Both the position numbers and the translations under genes were made by a program. Positions 17,821 through 27,663 of a stretch of DNA of 64,000 bases are shown in pieces (the stretch's first letter is position 1; the number at the start of each line of letters is the position of its first letter). The notes under the pieces were generated by a model, which saw nothing but the letters and a program-made list of their open reading frames with translations, was not told the origin of the DNA and ran no database searches. The stretch comes from Alphaproteobacteria bacterium (lineage in GTDB: Bacteria > Pseudomonadota > Alphaproteobacteria > UBA8366 > Aestuariispiraceae). Where the stretch lies: contig JANSXE010000006.1 of assembly GCA_024743195.1 (NCBI GenBank), positions 62,001 to 126,000 on the forward strand, given 5' to 3'.

Positions 17821-17850
17821 GCGGGGCTGTGACGCAGGTTACAGCCCCGC
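17821..17850 (-). terminator. Stem-loop after the BisC-like gene
   Basis: A perfect 10-bp inverted repeat (GCGGGGCTGT / ACAGCCCCGC) with a 10-base loop, 12 bases beyond the molybdoenzyme stop. There is no T-tract, so termination may be rho-assisted or the hairpin may only protect the mRNA end. Confidence 0.6.
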
Positions 17851-17862
17851 GGCCGCCGTGCG

Positions 17863-20211
17863 TCACGCGCCGGCGGGCGGCTCGAAGGCCCGCACGGGCG
17901 GGGCGTCCTCGGCGACCCGCTCGAGCTGCACCAGCGCCGAATGGGCCGACGGCCCCTGCGCCAGACGCGAGGTGCCCCGGTCCGCGGTCAGCACGTTCGG
18001 ATTGCCGTGGCGGTCGAGGCTCGCCGGCGCGGTCGGATCCGCCGGGTCGTACCAGGCCCCCGTCGCCAGCTCCACGACGCCCGGCGCGACGGCCGCGTCG
18101 ACCACCGCGCCGGCGAGGCAGGCGCCGCGCTCATTGAAAAGCCGCACCAGGGCGCCCGACGCGATCCCGCGCGCCGCCGCGTCGTCGGGATTGATCCGGC
18201 AGGGCTCGCGGCCGGCCACCTTGGCCGCCCGGCTCGCCGCGCCGTGGTCGAGCTGGCTGTGCAGGCGCTTCCTCGGCTGGTTCGAGATCAGATGCAGCGG
18301 AAAGCGCGCGGCCGCCTCCGCCCCCAGCCATTCCTGCGGCGGGATCCAGGCCGGATGGCCCGGGCAGTCGTCATAGCCGAAGGACTCGATCCGCTCGGAG
18401 AAGATCTCGATCCGGCCGGACGGGGTCTTCAGCGGATGCGCCGCCGGGTCGGCGCGGAAGTCGGCGGCGAAGACGCGCTCCACCGGCCCGCCGGGAAGCT
18501 CGAAGATCTCCTGCGCCCAGAAGCTGTCGAAATCCGGAATCTCGAAGCCCGCCTTGCCGCCGCGCTGGCGCGAGACGTCCCAGAGATGGCGCAGCCAGCC
18601 CATCTCGTCCCGCCCTTCGGTGAAGGCCTCGGCGAAGCCCAGCTTTTGCGCGATCCCGCTGAAGATGGCGTAGTCGTCGCGCGCCTCCCCCACCGGATCG
18701 ACGGCGCGCTTCAGCGCGACCGCGTGCCCGGCGAGACTGGTGGCCATGAAGTCGTTGCGCTCCAGGGCCGTCGTCGCGGGCAGCACCAGATCGGCGTGCC
18801 GGGCGAGCGGGTTCCAGAAGATCTCGTTGACGATGATCGTCTCCGGCCGCGCCCAGGCGCGCCGAAGGCGGTTCAGATCCTGATGATGATGGAAGGGGTT
18901 GCCGCCCGCCCAGTGCACCAGACGGATGTCCGGATAGCGATAGTCGGCGCCGTCGTAGCTGAAGGTCTCGCCCGGATGCAGCAGCATGTCGGCGATCCGC
19001 GCGACCGGGATGAAGGCGCCGACCGGGTTCTTCGGCTGCGGCAGCGCGCCCCAGCCGGACTGCGGCGCCGGATCGCCGACGCCGTGCAGCGCCGACAGGC
19101 CGACCGTCAGCCCGCCGCCCGGCAGGCCGATCTGGCCCAGCATGGCGGCCAGCGTCACCGCCATCCAATAGGGCTGTTCGCCGTGCTCGGCGCGCTGCAG
19201 CGACCAACTCACATTGATCACCGTGCGATGCGCCGCCATGCGCCGCGCCAGCGCGCGGATCGTCTCCGTCTCGATCCCGCAGATCGCGGCGGCCCAATCG
19301 GCCGACTTCGGCGTCCCGTCGCTCTCTCCCATCAGATAGGGGCGGAAGCGCTCCCACCCCGCGCAATGGCGCTCCAGGAACGCCCGGTCCGCCAGCCCCT
19401 CCGCCTCCAGCGTATGGGCGAGGCCCAGCATCAGCGCCGTGTCGGTGTTCGGCCGGATCGGCGTCCAGTCCGGCGCGACGAAATCGGGCGTGTCGTCCTG
19501 AAGCGGCGCGATGGAAACGAAGCGCACGCCGTTCGCGGCGCAGCGCCCGAGCCAGTGCTTGGTCGTGTGGATGGCGAGCCCGCCGGAGTTGTTCTGCGCG
19601 TTCTTGAGGGGCAGGCCGCCGAAGGCGACGACCAACTCCGCATGCTCCGCGATCGAGGCCCAACTCGTGCTCCCGGCGGTCAGATCGCGCAGGCTCGCGA
19701 TCACATGCGGCAGGATCACCTCGGCCGCCGCATAGGAGTAGGCGTTGACGGAGCGCGCATAGCCGCCGGCCATGGCGTAGAAGCGATGGATTTGGCTCTG
19801 CGCGTGATGGAAGCGCCCGGCGCTGGCCCAGCCGTAGGAGCCGGCGTAGATCGCCTCGGCCCCGTGCGCCGCCCGCACGCGCTCGATCTCGGCGGCGGCG
19901 AGCGTGAAGGCCTCGTCCCAGTCGAGCGGAACGAACCCGTCGGCGCCGCGCGCAGCGCCGGCGCGCTCGGCCGGATCGGCGCCGGCGCGCACGGCCTCCA
20001 GCCAGCCGCGCCGGGCGAAGGGTTGCGCGATGCGCGCCGGACCTTCCAGCGTGTCCTGCATCGAGGCGACCATCGCCGCCGGATCCTCGTCGCCCTCATA
20101 GGGGCGGATCGCGGTCACCCGGCCGGCCTGCGTCTCCACCCGCACCGCGCCCCAGTGATGGCCGCTCATCACCGTCTTGCGGGCGGCGCCGTCCTGCATC
20201 GTCTCGCTCAT
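17863..20211 (-). CDS. Cytoplasmic molybdopterin oxidoreductase, BisC-like
   Basis: A 782-residue bis-MGD molybdoenzyme of the DMSO/TMAO/biotin sulfoxide reductase branch. SYGWASAGRFHHAQSQ near 125 carries the serine that ligates Mo in this branch; there is no N-terminal Cys cluster for Fe-S and no Tat signal. It is therefore most like BisC, which reduces biotin or methionine sulfoxide in the cytoplasm. NAQNNSGG, WSLQRAEHGEQPYWM and LISNQPRKRLHSQLDHG are further family motifs. ATG 20211 was chosen because GAAGG lies nine bases upstream; in-frame ATGs at 20220 and 20298 lack spacing or a site. No dedicated redox partner is adjacent. Confidence 0.87.
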   Translation of the reverse strand: MSETMQDGAARKTVMSGHHWGAVRVETQAGRVTAIRPYEGDEDPAAMVASMQDTLEGPARIAQPFARRGWLEAVRAGADPAERAGAARGADGFVPLDWDEAFTLAAAEIERVRAAHGAEAIYAGSYGWASAGRFHHAQSQIHRFYAMAGGYARSVNAYSYAAAEVILPHVIASLRDLTAGSTSWASIAEHAELVVAFGGLPLKNAQNNSGGLAIHTTKHWLGRCAANGVRFVSIAPLQDDTPDFVAPDWTPIRPNTDTALMLGLAHTLEAEGLADRAFLERHCAGWERFRPYLMGESDGTPKSADWAAAICGIETETIRALARRMAAHRTVINVSWSLQRAEHGEQPYWMAVTLAAMLGQIGLPGGGLTVGLSALHGVGDPAPQSGWGALPQPKNPVGAFIPVARIADMLLHPGETFSYDGADYRYPDIRLVHWAGGNPFHHHQDLNRLRRAWARPETIIVNEIFWNPLARHADLVLPATTALERNDFMATSLAGHAVALKRAVDPVGEARDDYAIFSGIAQKLGFAEAFTEGRDEMGWLRHLWDVSRQRGGKAGFEIPDFDSFWAQEIFELPGGPVERVFAADFRADPAAHPLKTPSGRIEIFSERIESFGYDDCPGHPAWIPPQEWLGAEAAARFPLHLISNQPRKRLHSQLDHGAASRAAKVAGREPCRINPDDAAARGIASGALVRLFNERGACLAGAVVDAAVAPGVVELATGAWYDPADPTAPASLDRHGNPNVLTADRGTSRLAQGPSAHSALVQLERVAEDAPPVRAFEPPAGA

Positions 20212-20351
20212 CGCTTGCATCCTTCGGCGCTGCAGCGCAGGCTCAGGGTCCCATTTCGGCGCATTCGCGGTCACAATATCGCCTCTATCCGGGGACACAA
20301 GGCGAGCCTCGCCGCCTCGCCGCCTCGCCTCATCGCACGAGTTCCGACGCC

Positions 20352-21416
20352 ATGACGCGCTTCGTCCCCGCCCGATCGCCGCTTCGCGCCGCCGCCCCGG
20401 TCTGGGTCCTGATCGGCGCGCTGGCGTTGGCGGCGCCCGCCGCCGCGCAATCGGCCGGGCCGTTGGCCGAGGCCGAACGCCCTCGGGCGGAGAAAGGCGG
20501 CACGGCCGTCTTCGAGTTCGAGAACGATTTCTTCTCCAATACCGACCGGCACTTCACCCACGGCACGAAGCTGACCTATGTGACCGCGGAACGCGCGCCG
20601 GAGGACGACGACCTGATCTCCCAGGCCGCCGCCTACATCCCCTTCTTCCCGGATCAGGCGCGGGCGCGGGCGACCTATGCGCTGGGCCAGAACATGTACA
20701 CGCCCGAGGACATCAAGCTCGAACCGTTGATCCGGGACGACAGGCCCTACGCCGGCTGGCTCTATGTCGGCTTCGGGCTGGTCGCCGAGGACCCGGACCG
20801 CAAGCGGATCGACAATCTGGAGATCGACCTCGGCGTCGTCGGACCCTGGTCGCAGGCGGACCGCACCCAGCAGCATTGGCACCGCTGGTTCGGCTTCGAC
20901 GACCCCAAGGGGTGGGACAACCAGCTCGACAACGAGCCGGGCGTGATGATCCTGTTCGAACGCCAGCAGCGCTTCGCCAAGATGGAGACGCCGTTCGGCG
21001 TGGAAGCCGAGCTGCTGCCGAGCTTCGGCTTCGCCCTGGGCAATGTGATGACCTACGGCTCCCTGGGGGCGACGGTGCGGATCGGCGGCGATCTGGACGT
21101 CGACTACGGGCCGCCGCGCATCCGCCCCAGCCTGCCGACGGGCGGCTTCCTGCGCCGCAGCGAAGGCTTCAATTGGTACCTGTTCGCCGCCGTGGGGGGA
21201 CGCGCCGTGGCGCACAACATCTTCCTGGACGGGAACACCTTCTCGGACAGCCACAGCATCGACAAGAAGCTGCTGGTCGGCGACCTGCAGGCCGGCGCGG
21301 CGCTGCAATATGACGGATGGCGGCTCGCCTACACGCACATCCTGAGGACGCGCGAGTTCGACGGCCAGGACACGCCAGACCGCTTCGGGTCGCTCAGCCT
21401 ATCCTATCAGTTCTGA
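20352..21416 (+). CDS. LpxR-like lipid A deacylase family outer-membrane protein
   Basis: A 354-residue protein with an N-terminal signal (hydrophobic core ending APAAAQS) and a mature part that is a predicted 12-strand beta-barrel ending in SLSYQF, the C-terminal Phe signature for BAM insertion. The first strand contains FEFENDFFSNTDRHFTHG, matching the Asn-Asp catalytic region of LpxR, and QQHWHRWFG supplies the His region. LpxR removes the 3'-acyloxyacyl group of lipid A in a Ca2+-dependent way; whether this homologue does so is not shown. Known in databases as DUF2219. Divergent from the BisC-like gene with a 140-base spacer. Confidence 0.86.
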   Translation: MTRFVPARSPLRAAAPVWVLIGALALAAPAAAQSAGPLAEAERPRAEKGGTAVFEFENDFFSNTDRHFTHGTKLTYVTAERAPEDDDLISQAAAYIPFFPDQARARATYALGQNMYTPEDIKLEPLIRDDRPYAGWLYVGFGLVAEDPDRKRIDNLEIDLGVVGPWSQADRTQQHWHRWFGFDDPKGWDNQLDNEPGVMILFERQQRFAKMETPFGVEAELLPSFGFALGNVMTYGSLGATVRIGGDLDVDYGPPRIRPSLPTGGFLRRSEGFNWYLFAAVGGRAVAHNIFLDGNTFSDSHSIDKKLLVGDLQAGAALQYDGWRLAYTHILRTREFDGQDTPDRFGSLSLSYQF

Positions 21417-21441
21417 GACCCTGCGGGCGGGGCCGGCGCGG

Positions 21442-21648
21442 TCACCCGCCTGAGCCGGGGCGCGTCAGCCGGCGGAAGGCCGATTCCTCGTCCGGGCTTT
21501 CGAACGGGGCGGCGGCGAAGACGCCGTCGCGCCAAGCGGACCAGAAGTCGTCCGACTCGGACGCCTGCGACCGCGCGGCGGCGGTCGAGAAAGCCGCGTC
21601 CCCGTCCTCGGTTTCCCGCGGGTCGAACGTCTCGAATCCATGGTCCAT
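21442..21648 (-). CDS. Small acidic protein under a CtrA-type box
   Basis: A 68-residue unrecognised protein rich in Asp, Glu and Ser (MDHGFETFDPRETEDGD near the start, FWSAWRDG in the middle). No TM or signal. Two in-frame starts exist: ATG 21648, preceded by a GAGG six bases away, and ATG 21678. The shorter form fits better with transcription starting just downstream of the CtrA box at 21703-21717. The composition differs from neighbouring shadow frames and supports a real gene, but no family is recognised. Possible cell-cycle or motility accessory protein, on promoter evidence only. Confidence 0.55.
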   Translation of the reverse strand: MDHGFETFDPRETEDGDAAFSTAAARSQASESDDFWSAWRDGVFAAAPFESPDEESAFRRLTRPGSGG

Positions 21649-21702
21649 CGCCGCCTCGCCTTCGTCATGGCCCCCCACCTGTCGGAGCGTACGCGCGAGG
21701 CC

Positions 21703-21717
21703 TTAATCAAGGGTTAA
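21703..21717 (-). promoter_or_regulatory. CtrA-type binding site (TTAA-N7-TTAA)
   Basis: TTAATCAAGGGTTAA is an exact match to the full alphaproteobacterial CtrA consensus TTAA-N7-TTAA. It lies 25 bases before the longer and 55 before the shorter start of the small acidic gene on the minus strand, and no plus-strand gene follows. A -35-like TTGATT overlaps it. Confidence 0.65.
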
Positions 21718-21860
21718 AGCCTTGCATTTTAAAGAAAAATGGCGCCCTGATACCGCAGGGGCCGCAGGGTGGCGAAACCGCACCGGAAAGCCGCGGCGAG
21801 CCGCCGTGGGCGTGAGCGGTCGGGGGCTAGGCGAGGCGCACGCCTCAACGGCGAGCCGCG

Positions 21861-22514
21861 TCAGTCCTCTGTCGGCCGGTCGGCTGCGTCCAGAAGCCCG
21901 GTGACTTCGTCGTCCGACAACTGGTGGAAGTCACGGTAGAACTGGCCGATCGCCATGAAGCGCTCCGGCGTCTCCAGACAGACCACCGCATCGACCTCCC
22001 GCGCGAGCGCCGCGATCGCATCCGGCGGCGCCACCGGCGTCGCGATGACGAGCGAGGTCGGTCCGCGGCGCTTCAGCGCGCGCACCACGGCGCGCACCGT
22101 CGTTCCGGTGGCGATCCCGTCATCCACCAGAATCAGGTCGCGCCCTTCCAGCGGGATCGGCGCGCGGTGCGGGCGATAGAGCGCGCGGCGCCGCGCGATC
22201 TCCGCCGTCTCCTGGGCGATCGTCGGCTCCAGGTCGGCCCGGCGCAGCCCGGTGAGATGCATCACCTCCTCGTTCAGCACCACCTCAGGCGTCGCGCCGT
22301 CGACGATGGCGGCGGCCGCGAGCTCGGGCTGCGCCGGAACCCCGATCTTGCGCACGAAGACGACGTCGAGCGGCGCCTTGAGCGCGCGGGCGACCTCCAG
22401 CGCCACCGGCAGCCCGCCGCGCGGCAGGGCGAGCACGACCGGATCGGCCGGCGGCGCCTCGGCCAGCCGCGCGCCCAAGGCGCGGCCCGCCTCGCGTCGG
22501 TCGGCGAAACGCAT
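21861..22514 (-). CDS. Phosphoribosyltransferase family protein (COG1926)
   Basis: A 217-residue type I PRTase-fold protein. LPRGGLPVALEVA near 30, the PRPP-binding loop DLILVDDGIATGTTVRA near 127-143 and the VVFVRKIG segment near 52 are diagnostic of the COG1926 group. Exact base or substrate is unknown. This group is repeatedly found in stress and low-oxygen clusters with universal stress proteins and FtsH-like proteases. It lies 37 bases downstream of a small 91-residue protein gene on the same strand, suggesting one transcript starting in the divergent region at 22828-22962. Confidence 0.85.
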   Translation of the reverse strand: MRFADRREAGRALGARLAEAPPADPVVLALPRGGLPVALEVARALKAPLDVVFVRKIGVPAQPELAAAAIVDGATPEVVLNEEVMHLTGLRRADLEPTIAQETAEIARRRALYRPHRAPIPLEGRDLILVDDGIATGTTVRAVVRALKRRGPTSLVIATPVAPPDAIAALAREVDAVVCLETPERFMAIGQFYRDFHQLSDDEVTGLLDAADRPTED

Positions 22515-22551
22515 CGCTCAGCGCCTCACAGAGGGCGGGCGGCGCATGGCC

Positions 22552-22827
22552 TCACCCATCCTCCGGCGCCGATGCGCCGCGATAGACGTCGTCGCGCTGC
22601 AACGTCCCGACAATGCGCCCGGGCGTCCCGGTCAGCGGATGGCCCGCACGGTCGGGCTCCTCGCCCGATCCCTCCAGATAGGCGAGCGCGACCTCCACAT
22701 CCTCCATCGTGGGATTGAGCGCCATGATCTCGGCCAGCGTATGGTCCGAGACCGGGCCGAGGGCGCGCCGCACGGCGCCCGACTCTGCGGCGCCGCGCCG
22801 CGGCGTCTCCTCCTGGCTTTCGGACAT
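22552..22827 (-). CDS. Small hypothetical protein, 91 aa, upstream of the phosphoribosyltransferase
   Basis: A 91-residue protein with no recognised domain. The central part (DHTLAEIMALNPTMEDVEVALAYLEG, residues about 29-54) looks like a compact helical motif and the tail (GRIVGTLQRDDVYRGA) is polar. ATG 22827 has a strong ribosome site AGGGAGA; a much longer open frame that runs up to 24402 is antisense to other genes and is rejected. Operon with the phosphoribosyltransferase and divergent from the hibernation-factor gene, so probably part of the same stress regulon. Confidence 0.7.
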   Translation of the reverse strand: MSESQEETPRRGAAESGAVRRALGPVSDHTLAEIMALNPTMEDVEVALAYLEGSGEEPDRAGHPLTGTPGRIVGTLQRDDVYRGASAPEDG

Positions 22828-22962
22828 GACCCGTCTCCCTGTAAGGTAATCGCATTGCGAGCGTCCGGAACCCGGCGCTCCGATAACACAGTAGGCGCCG
22901 GCGGCGGATGCGAAAAGAGCATCGCCCGATCGTCGGCGCCGCCAGGGCGAGAGGACATCGAC

Positions 22963-23529
22963 ATGCAGGCGCCGCTTCAGATCCATTTCGAGCATCTGGA
23001 CCCCTCCGAGACCGTCGAAGCCAGGATCCGCGAGGAAGCGGAGAAGCTGGAGCAGTTCGAACCGCGGCTGACCACCGCGCGGGTTGTCGTGGCCCGACCG
23101 CAGCGCCGGCGCCATCACGGCGACGCGTTCCAGATTCGCCTGCATCTCACCGTTCCCGGCGCCGCGGATATCGTGGTCAGCCGCGAGCCGGGCGACAACG
23201 ACGCCCATACCGACATGTATGTGGTGATCCGGGACGCCTTCTCGGCCGCGCGCCGCCAGCTGCAGGACCTGGCGCGCAAGCGTCAGGGACACGTGAAGAC
23301 GCACGAGGAGCCGCCGCACGGCGTCGTGCGCGCGCTCAATCCTGAGGCGGATCACGGTTTCATCGCCGCCGCCGACGGGCGCGAGATCTATTTCCATCGC
23401 AACAGCGTGGCCAATGACGGCTTCGACGCGCTGTCGCTGGGCGACCCTGTGCGCTTTTCGGAAGCGGTCGGCGACAAGGGCCCGCAGGCCAGCTTCGTGC
23501 AGCCCGACGGCAAGCCGCATCCGGCCTAG
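22963..23529 (+). CDS. HPF/RaiA ribosome-associated protein fused to a cold-shock domain
   Basis: 188 residues with two domains. Residues 1-110 are an HPF/RaiA-type fold (IHFEHLDPSETVEARI, then a basic strand RPQRRRHHGD), which binds the decoding centre of idle 30S subunits. Residues about 118-180 form a cold-shock OB domain (HGVVRALNPEADHGFI, REIYFHRNSV). It differs from long HPF, whose C-terminal half is a dimerisation domain. It likely couples ribosome hibernation with single-stranded RNA binding during stress. ATG 22963 follows GAGAGGAC. The next gene starts six bases after its stop. Confidence 0.88.
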   Translation: MQAPLQIHFEHLDPSETVEARIREEAEKLEQFEPRLTTARVVVARPQRRRHHGDAFQIRLHLTVPGAADIVVSREPGDNDAHTDMYVVIRDAFSAARRQLQDLARKRQGHVKTHEEPPHGVVRALNPEADHGFIAAADGREIYFHRNSVANDGFDALSLGDPVRFSEAVGDKGPQASFVQPDGKPHPA

Positions 23530-23535
23530 GCCGAG

Positions 23536-24426
23536 ATGGCGCGGCACGCAGTCGACCCACACGACGCGACCGACGGGCCGGACAATCCGGCGATCGCCGC
23601 CAAGCTGCGCGACATGGCGGACCTGCTGGACGCGCAGGACGGCGACCGATTCCGTGTGGCGGCCTATCGGCGCGCCGCGGCGACGATCGACGCCTTGCCC
23701 GTCTCCGCCGCGGAGATCGCGCGGCGCGAGGGGCTGCCCGGCCTGACCAACCTCCCCGGGGTCGGAACCGGCATCGGGTCCGCCATCGCGGAGATGGCGA
23801 CGACGGGCGGCTGGGGGGCGCTCGACCGGCTGACCGGCGACAGCGCGCCCGAGACGCTGTTTCGCAGCCTGCCGGGCGTCGGCCCCAAGCTCGCCGCACG
23901 GCTCCACGAGAGGCTCGGCGTCGATACGTTGGAGGGGTTGGAGAGCGCGGCGCATGACGGGCGCCTGGAAACGGTCCCTGGCGTCGGGCCGCGCCGGGCG
24001 GAGGCGATCCGCCTGGCCCTCGCCGACCGGCTCGGCCGCAAGCGCCTGCGGTCGGCGCAGCCGGTCGAGCCGCCGCCGATCGGTCTGATCCTGGAGATCG
24101 ATCGGCTTTATCGTCTGGGCGCATCGCGCGACGCTTTGCCGCGGATCGCCCCGAGGCGCTTCAATCCGGACGGCGCGGCCTGGCTTCCCGTCCTGCACGA
24201 GGAGATCCCGCCCTGGAGCGTCACCGCGCTCTTCTCGAACACCAGGACCGCGCATGATCTGGGCAAGACGCGCGATTGGGTGGTACTGTATTTCCACAAG
24301 GACCACGGCCCCGAAGGTCAGTGCACCGTGGTGACGGAGCGCCGGGGCCCGCTGGCCGGCCGGCGCGTGGTGCGCGGGCGCGAGGGTGCGACGGCCGCCC
24401 ACTACGCCGCGACAGAGGGCCAGTGA
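23536..24426 (+). CDS. HhH protein resembling the N-terminal half of PolX
   Basis: A 296-residue protein. Residues about 20-100 match the 8-kDa HHH_8 domain of DNA polymerase beta/PolX (NPAIAAKLRDMADLL, AYRRAAATIDALP, LTNLPGVGTGIGSAIAEM). Two further helix-hairpin-helix motifs follow (FRSLPGVGPKLAARL near 115 and LETVPGVGPRRAEAI near 145). The polymerase palm and PHP exonuclease of PolX are absent; instead a roughly 100-residue C-terminal domain (VTALFSNTRTAHDLGKT, VVLYFHKDHGPEGQ) is present. It probably binds gapped or damaged DNA, perhaps protecting or nicking it; catalytic activity is not evident. It is in operon with the upstream hibernation factor. Confidence 0.8.
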   Translation: MARHAVDPHDATDGPDNPAIAAKLRDMADLLDAQDGDRFRVAAYRRAAATIDALPVSAAEIARREGLPGLTNLPGVGTGIGSAIAEMATTGGWGALDRLTGDSAPETLFRSLPGVGPKLAARLHERLGVDTLEGLESAAHDGRLETVPGVGPRRAEAIRLALADRLGRKRLRSAQPVEPPPIGLILEIDRLYRLGASRDALPRIAPRRFNPDGAAWLPVLHEEIPPWSVTALFSNTRTAHDLGKTRDWVVLYFHKDHGPEGQCTVVTERRGPLAGRRVVRGREGATAAHYAATEGQ

Positions 24427-24483
24427 GGCGTAAGGCCTGGGAGGCGTAAGGCCTGGGAGGCGTGAGGCCTGGGAGGCGTGAGG
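24425..24483. repeat. 16-bp tandem repeat, 3.7 copies
   Basis: The unit GAGGCGTAAGGCCTGG (with a G variant at one position) is repeated three times plus eleven bases. The array begins inside the stop codon of the HhH gene and ends within the AGGAG ribosome site of the DUF3775 gene, filling the whole intergenic gap. Confidence 0.9.
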
Positions 24484-24491
24484 AGTTGCTG

Positions 24492-24907
24492 ATGAGCGAC
24501 GGCGAGGACGGCCCCGACCTCAATCTCTCGATCGAGACGATCTGCGAACTGATCGACATGGCCTTCGCCTTCGACGCCAAGGACGTGCTGACCGATGAGG
24601 CGTCCGGCTCCAGCGCCGCCGACGACAAGATGATCGACGTCCTTGAGGCGCATGGGAGCGACAGCGTGGCGGACATCTTCACCAGCGCCGTCGACGATCT
24701 GAGCGCCGACGGTCAGATCGATCTCGTCGCGCTGATGTGGCTCGGCCGCGGCGATGAGACGGCCGAGGACTGGGCGACGCTGCGCGCCGAGGCGGAAGCG
24801 GCGCACAATGGGCGCACCGCGAGCTATCTGCTCGGCGTTCCGCTGCTCGGCAGCCATCTGGACGAAGGGCTCGCCAAATTGGGCGTCAGTTGTCGGGACG
24901 CACGCGC

Positions 24908-24911
<4 letters not shown>
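24492..24911 (+). CDS. DUF3775 family protein
   Basis: A 139-residue acidic cytoplasmic protein matching DUF3775: LNLSIETICELIDMAFAFDAKD near the N-terminus, QIDLVALMWLGRGD in the middle, and TASYLLGVPLLGSHLDEGLA near the end. Its function is unknown. ATG 24492 has AGGAG six bases upstream; this ribosome site is made by the tandem repeat. The stop overlaps the start of the downstream FtsH-type gene (ATGA), so the two are translationally coupled, suggesting that this protein assists or regulates the protease. Confidence 0.85.
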
Positions 24912-26941
<2,030 letters not shown>

Positions 26942-26966
26942 GCGGTATCGCGCCCCGCCCCAATGG

Positions 26967-27006
26967 GGCGGCGTTCGGCGGCGTTCGGCGGCGTTCGGCG
27001 GCGTTC
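26967..27006. repeat. 10-bp tandem repeat, 4 copies
   Basis: GGCGGCGTTC is repeated exactly four times just after the ftsH stop. It is preceded by a CGCCCC-AAT-GGGGCG hairpin at 26956-26970 that could act as a weak terminator. Confidence 0.85.
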
Positions 27007-27110
27007 CGGGCGGCGAAATCCGGCAAGTCGCGCATCGCCTCCCATTCGGAAGACGCCTCGAGATCGGCCGTTCGGGCGCACTGGCGGGCGCGCGTCTCGA
27101 CGGGCCGTCC

Positions 27111-27155
27111 GATCACCCTGGGGCCGATCACCCCGGGGCCGATCACCCTGGGGCG
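27111..27155. repeat. 15-bp tandem repeat, 3 copies, over the marR stop
   Basis: GATCACCCTGGGGCC and near-identical copies occur three times in a row. The third copy contains the stop codon of the minus-strand MarR gene, so repeat gain or loss would change only sequence beyond the stop. Confidence 0.85.
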
Positions 27156-27646
27156 CCGCGCCGCCGGACGTCGACGCTGTCGGGCGCTCGCTCGACGCCT
27201 TTCGGCCGCGCCGTCAGACGGAGCGCTTCCGAATAGGCTTCGAGGCCGTCAACCACGCATTTGACCTCGCGCTCGCTCAGGGCGGCGAGCGCCGAGGCGA
27301 CGCGCTCGCTCGCGCTGCGGGTGATCTCGGCGAAGGCGGACAGTCCGCGCTCCGTGAGGTGCAGACGCTTGCGCCGCGCGTCGTCGGGATCGCGACGCTC
27401 GATCACGTACCCTTTCTTGACCAAGGCCTTGAGCAGCCGGCTCACGGTCGACTTCTCCAGCCGCAGGGCGATCGCCAAGTCTCGGGCGGTCATACTCCCG
27501 CGCGATCCGAGTTCGATGATCGCGAAGACGGCGGATGCGGACAGGCCGGTCCCCGCCAGGGTGTCCTCCATGAAGCCCAGTTCGCGCACCAAGCCGCGCG
27601 ACGCCTCGCGCACTCTTTGGACGGCCGGCGCGTTCGGATCCAGCAT
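27143..27646 (-). CDS. MarR family transcriptional regulator
   Basis: A 167-residue winged-helix regulator. The recognition region MTARDLAIALRLEKSTVSRL is followed by the wing ERRDPDDARRKRLHLTERG, as in classical MarR proteins; flanking helices provide dimerisation. It is expected to repress the divergent SDR gene and itself and to be released by a phenolic or oxidant ligand, but the ligand is unknown. ATG 27646 was chosen as the first Met after the operator. The 60-base divergent spacer carries a perfect palindrome. The C-terminal 20 residues are basic and end in the tandem repeat. Confidence 0.88.
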   Translation of the reverse strand: MLDPNAPAVQRVREASRGLVRELGFMEDTLAGTGLSASAVFAIIELGSRGSMTARDLAIALRLEKSTVSRLLKALVKKGYVIERRDPDDARRKRLHLTERGLSAFAEITRSASERVASALAALSEREVKCVVDGLEAYSEALRLTARPKGVERAPDSVDVRRRGAPG

Positions 27647-27663
27647 GGTCTTGCATCCATTTT

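Noticed and set aside
17941-20355. 804-residue plus-strand open frame across the BisC-like gene
   Set aside because: Arg/Gly/Ala-rich with no domain, antisense to a strongly conserved molybdoenzyme.
22552-24402. 616-residue minus-strand open frame
   Set aside because: Only its last 91 residues, after a strong ribosome site, form a plausible protein; the rest is antisense to HPF-CSD and HhH genes.
24425-24483. CRISPR-like repeat array
   Set aside because: Units are directly adjacent, without spacers, and there are no cas genes; the same holds for the other tandem repeats.
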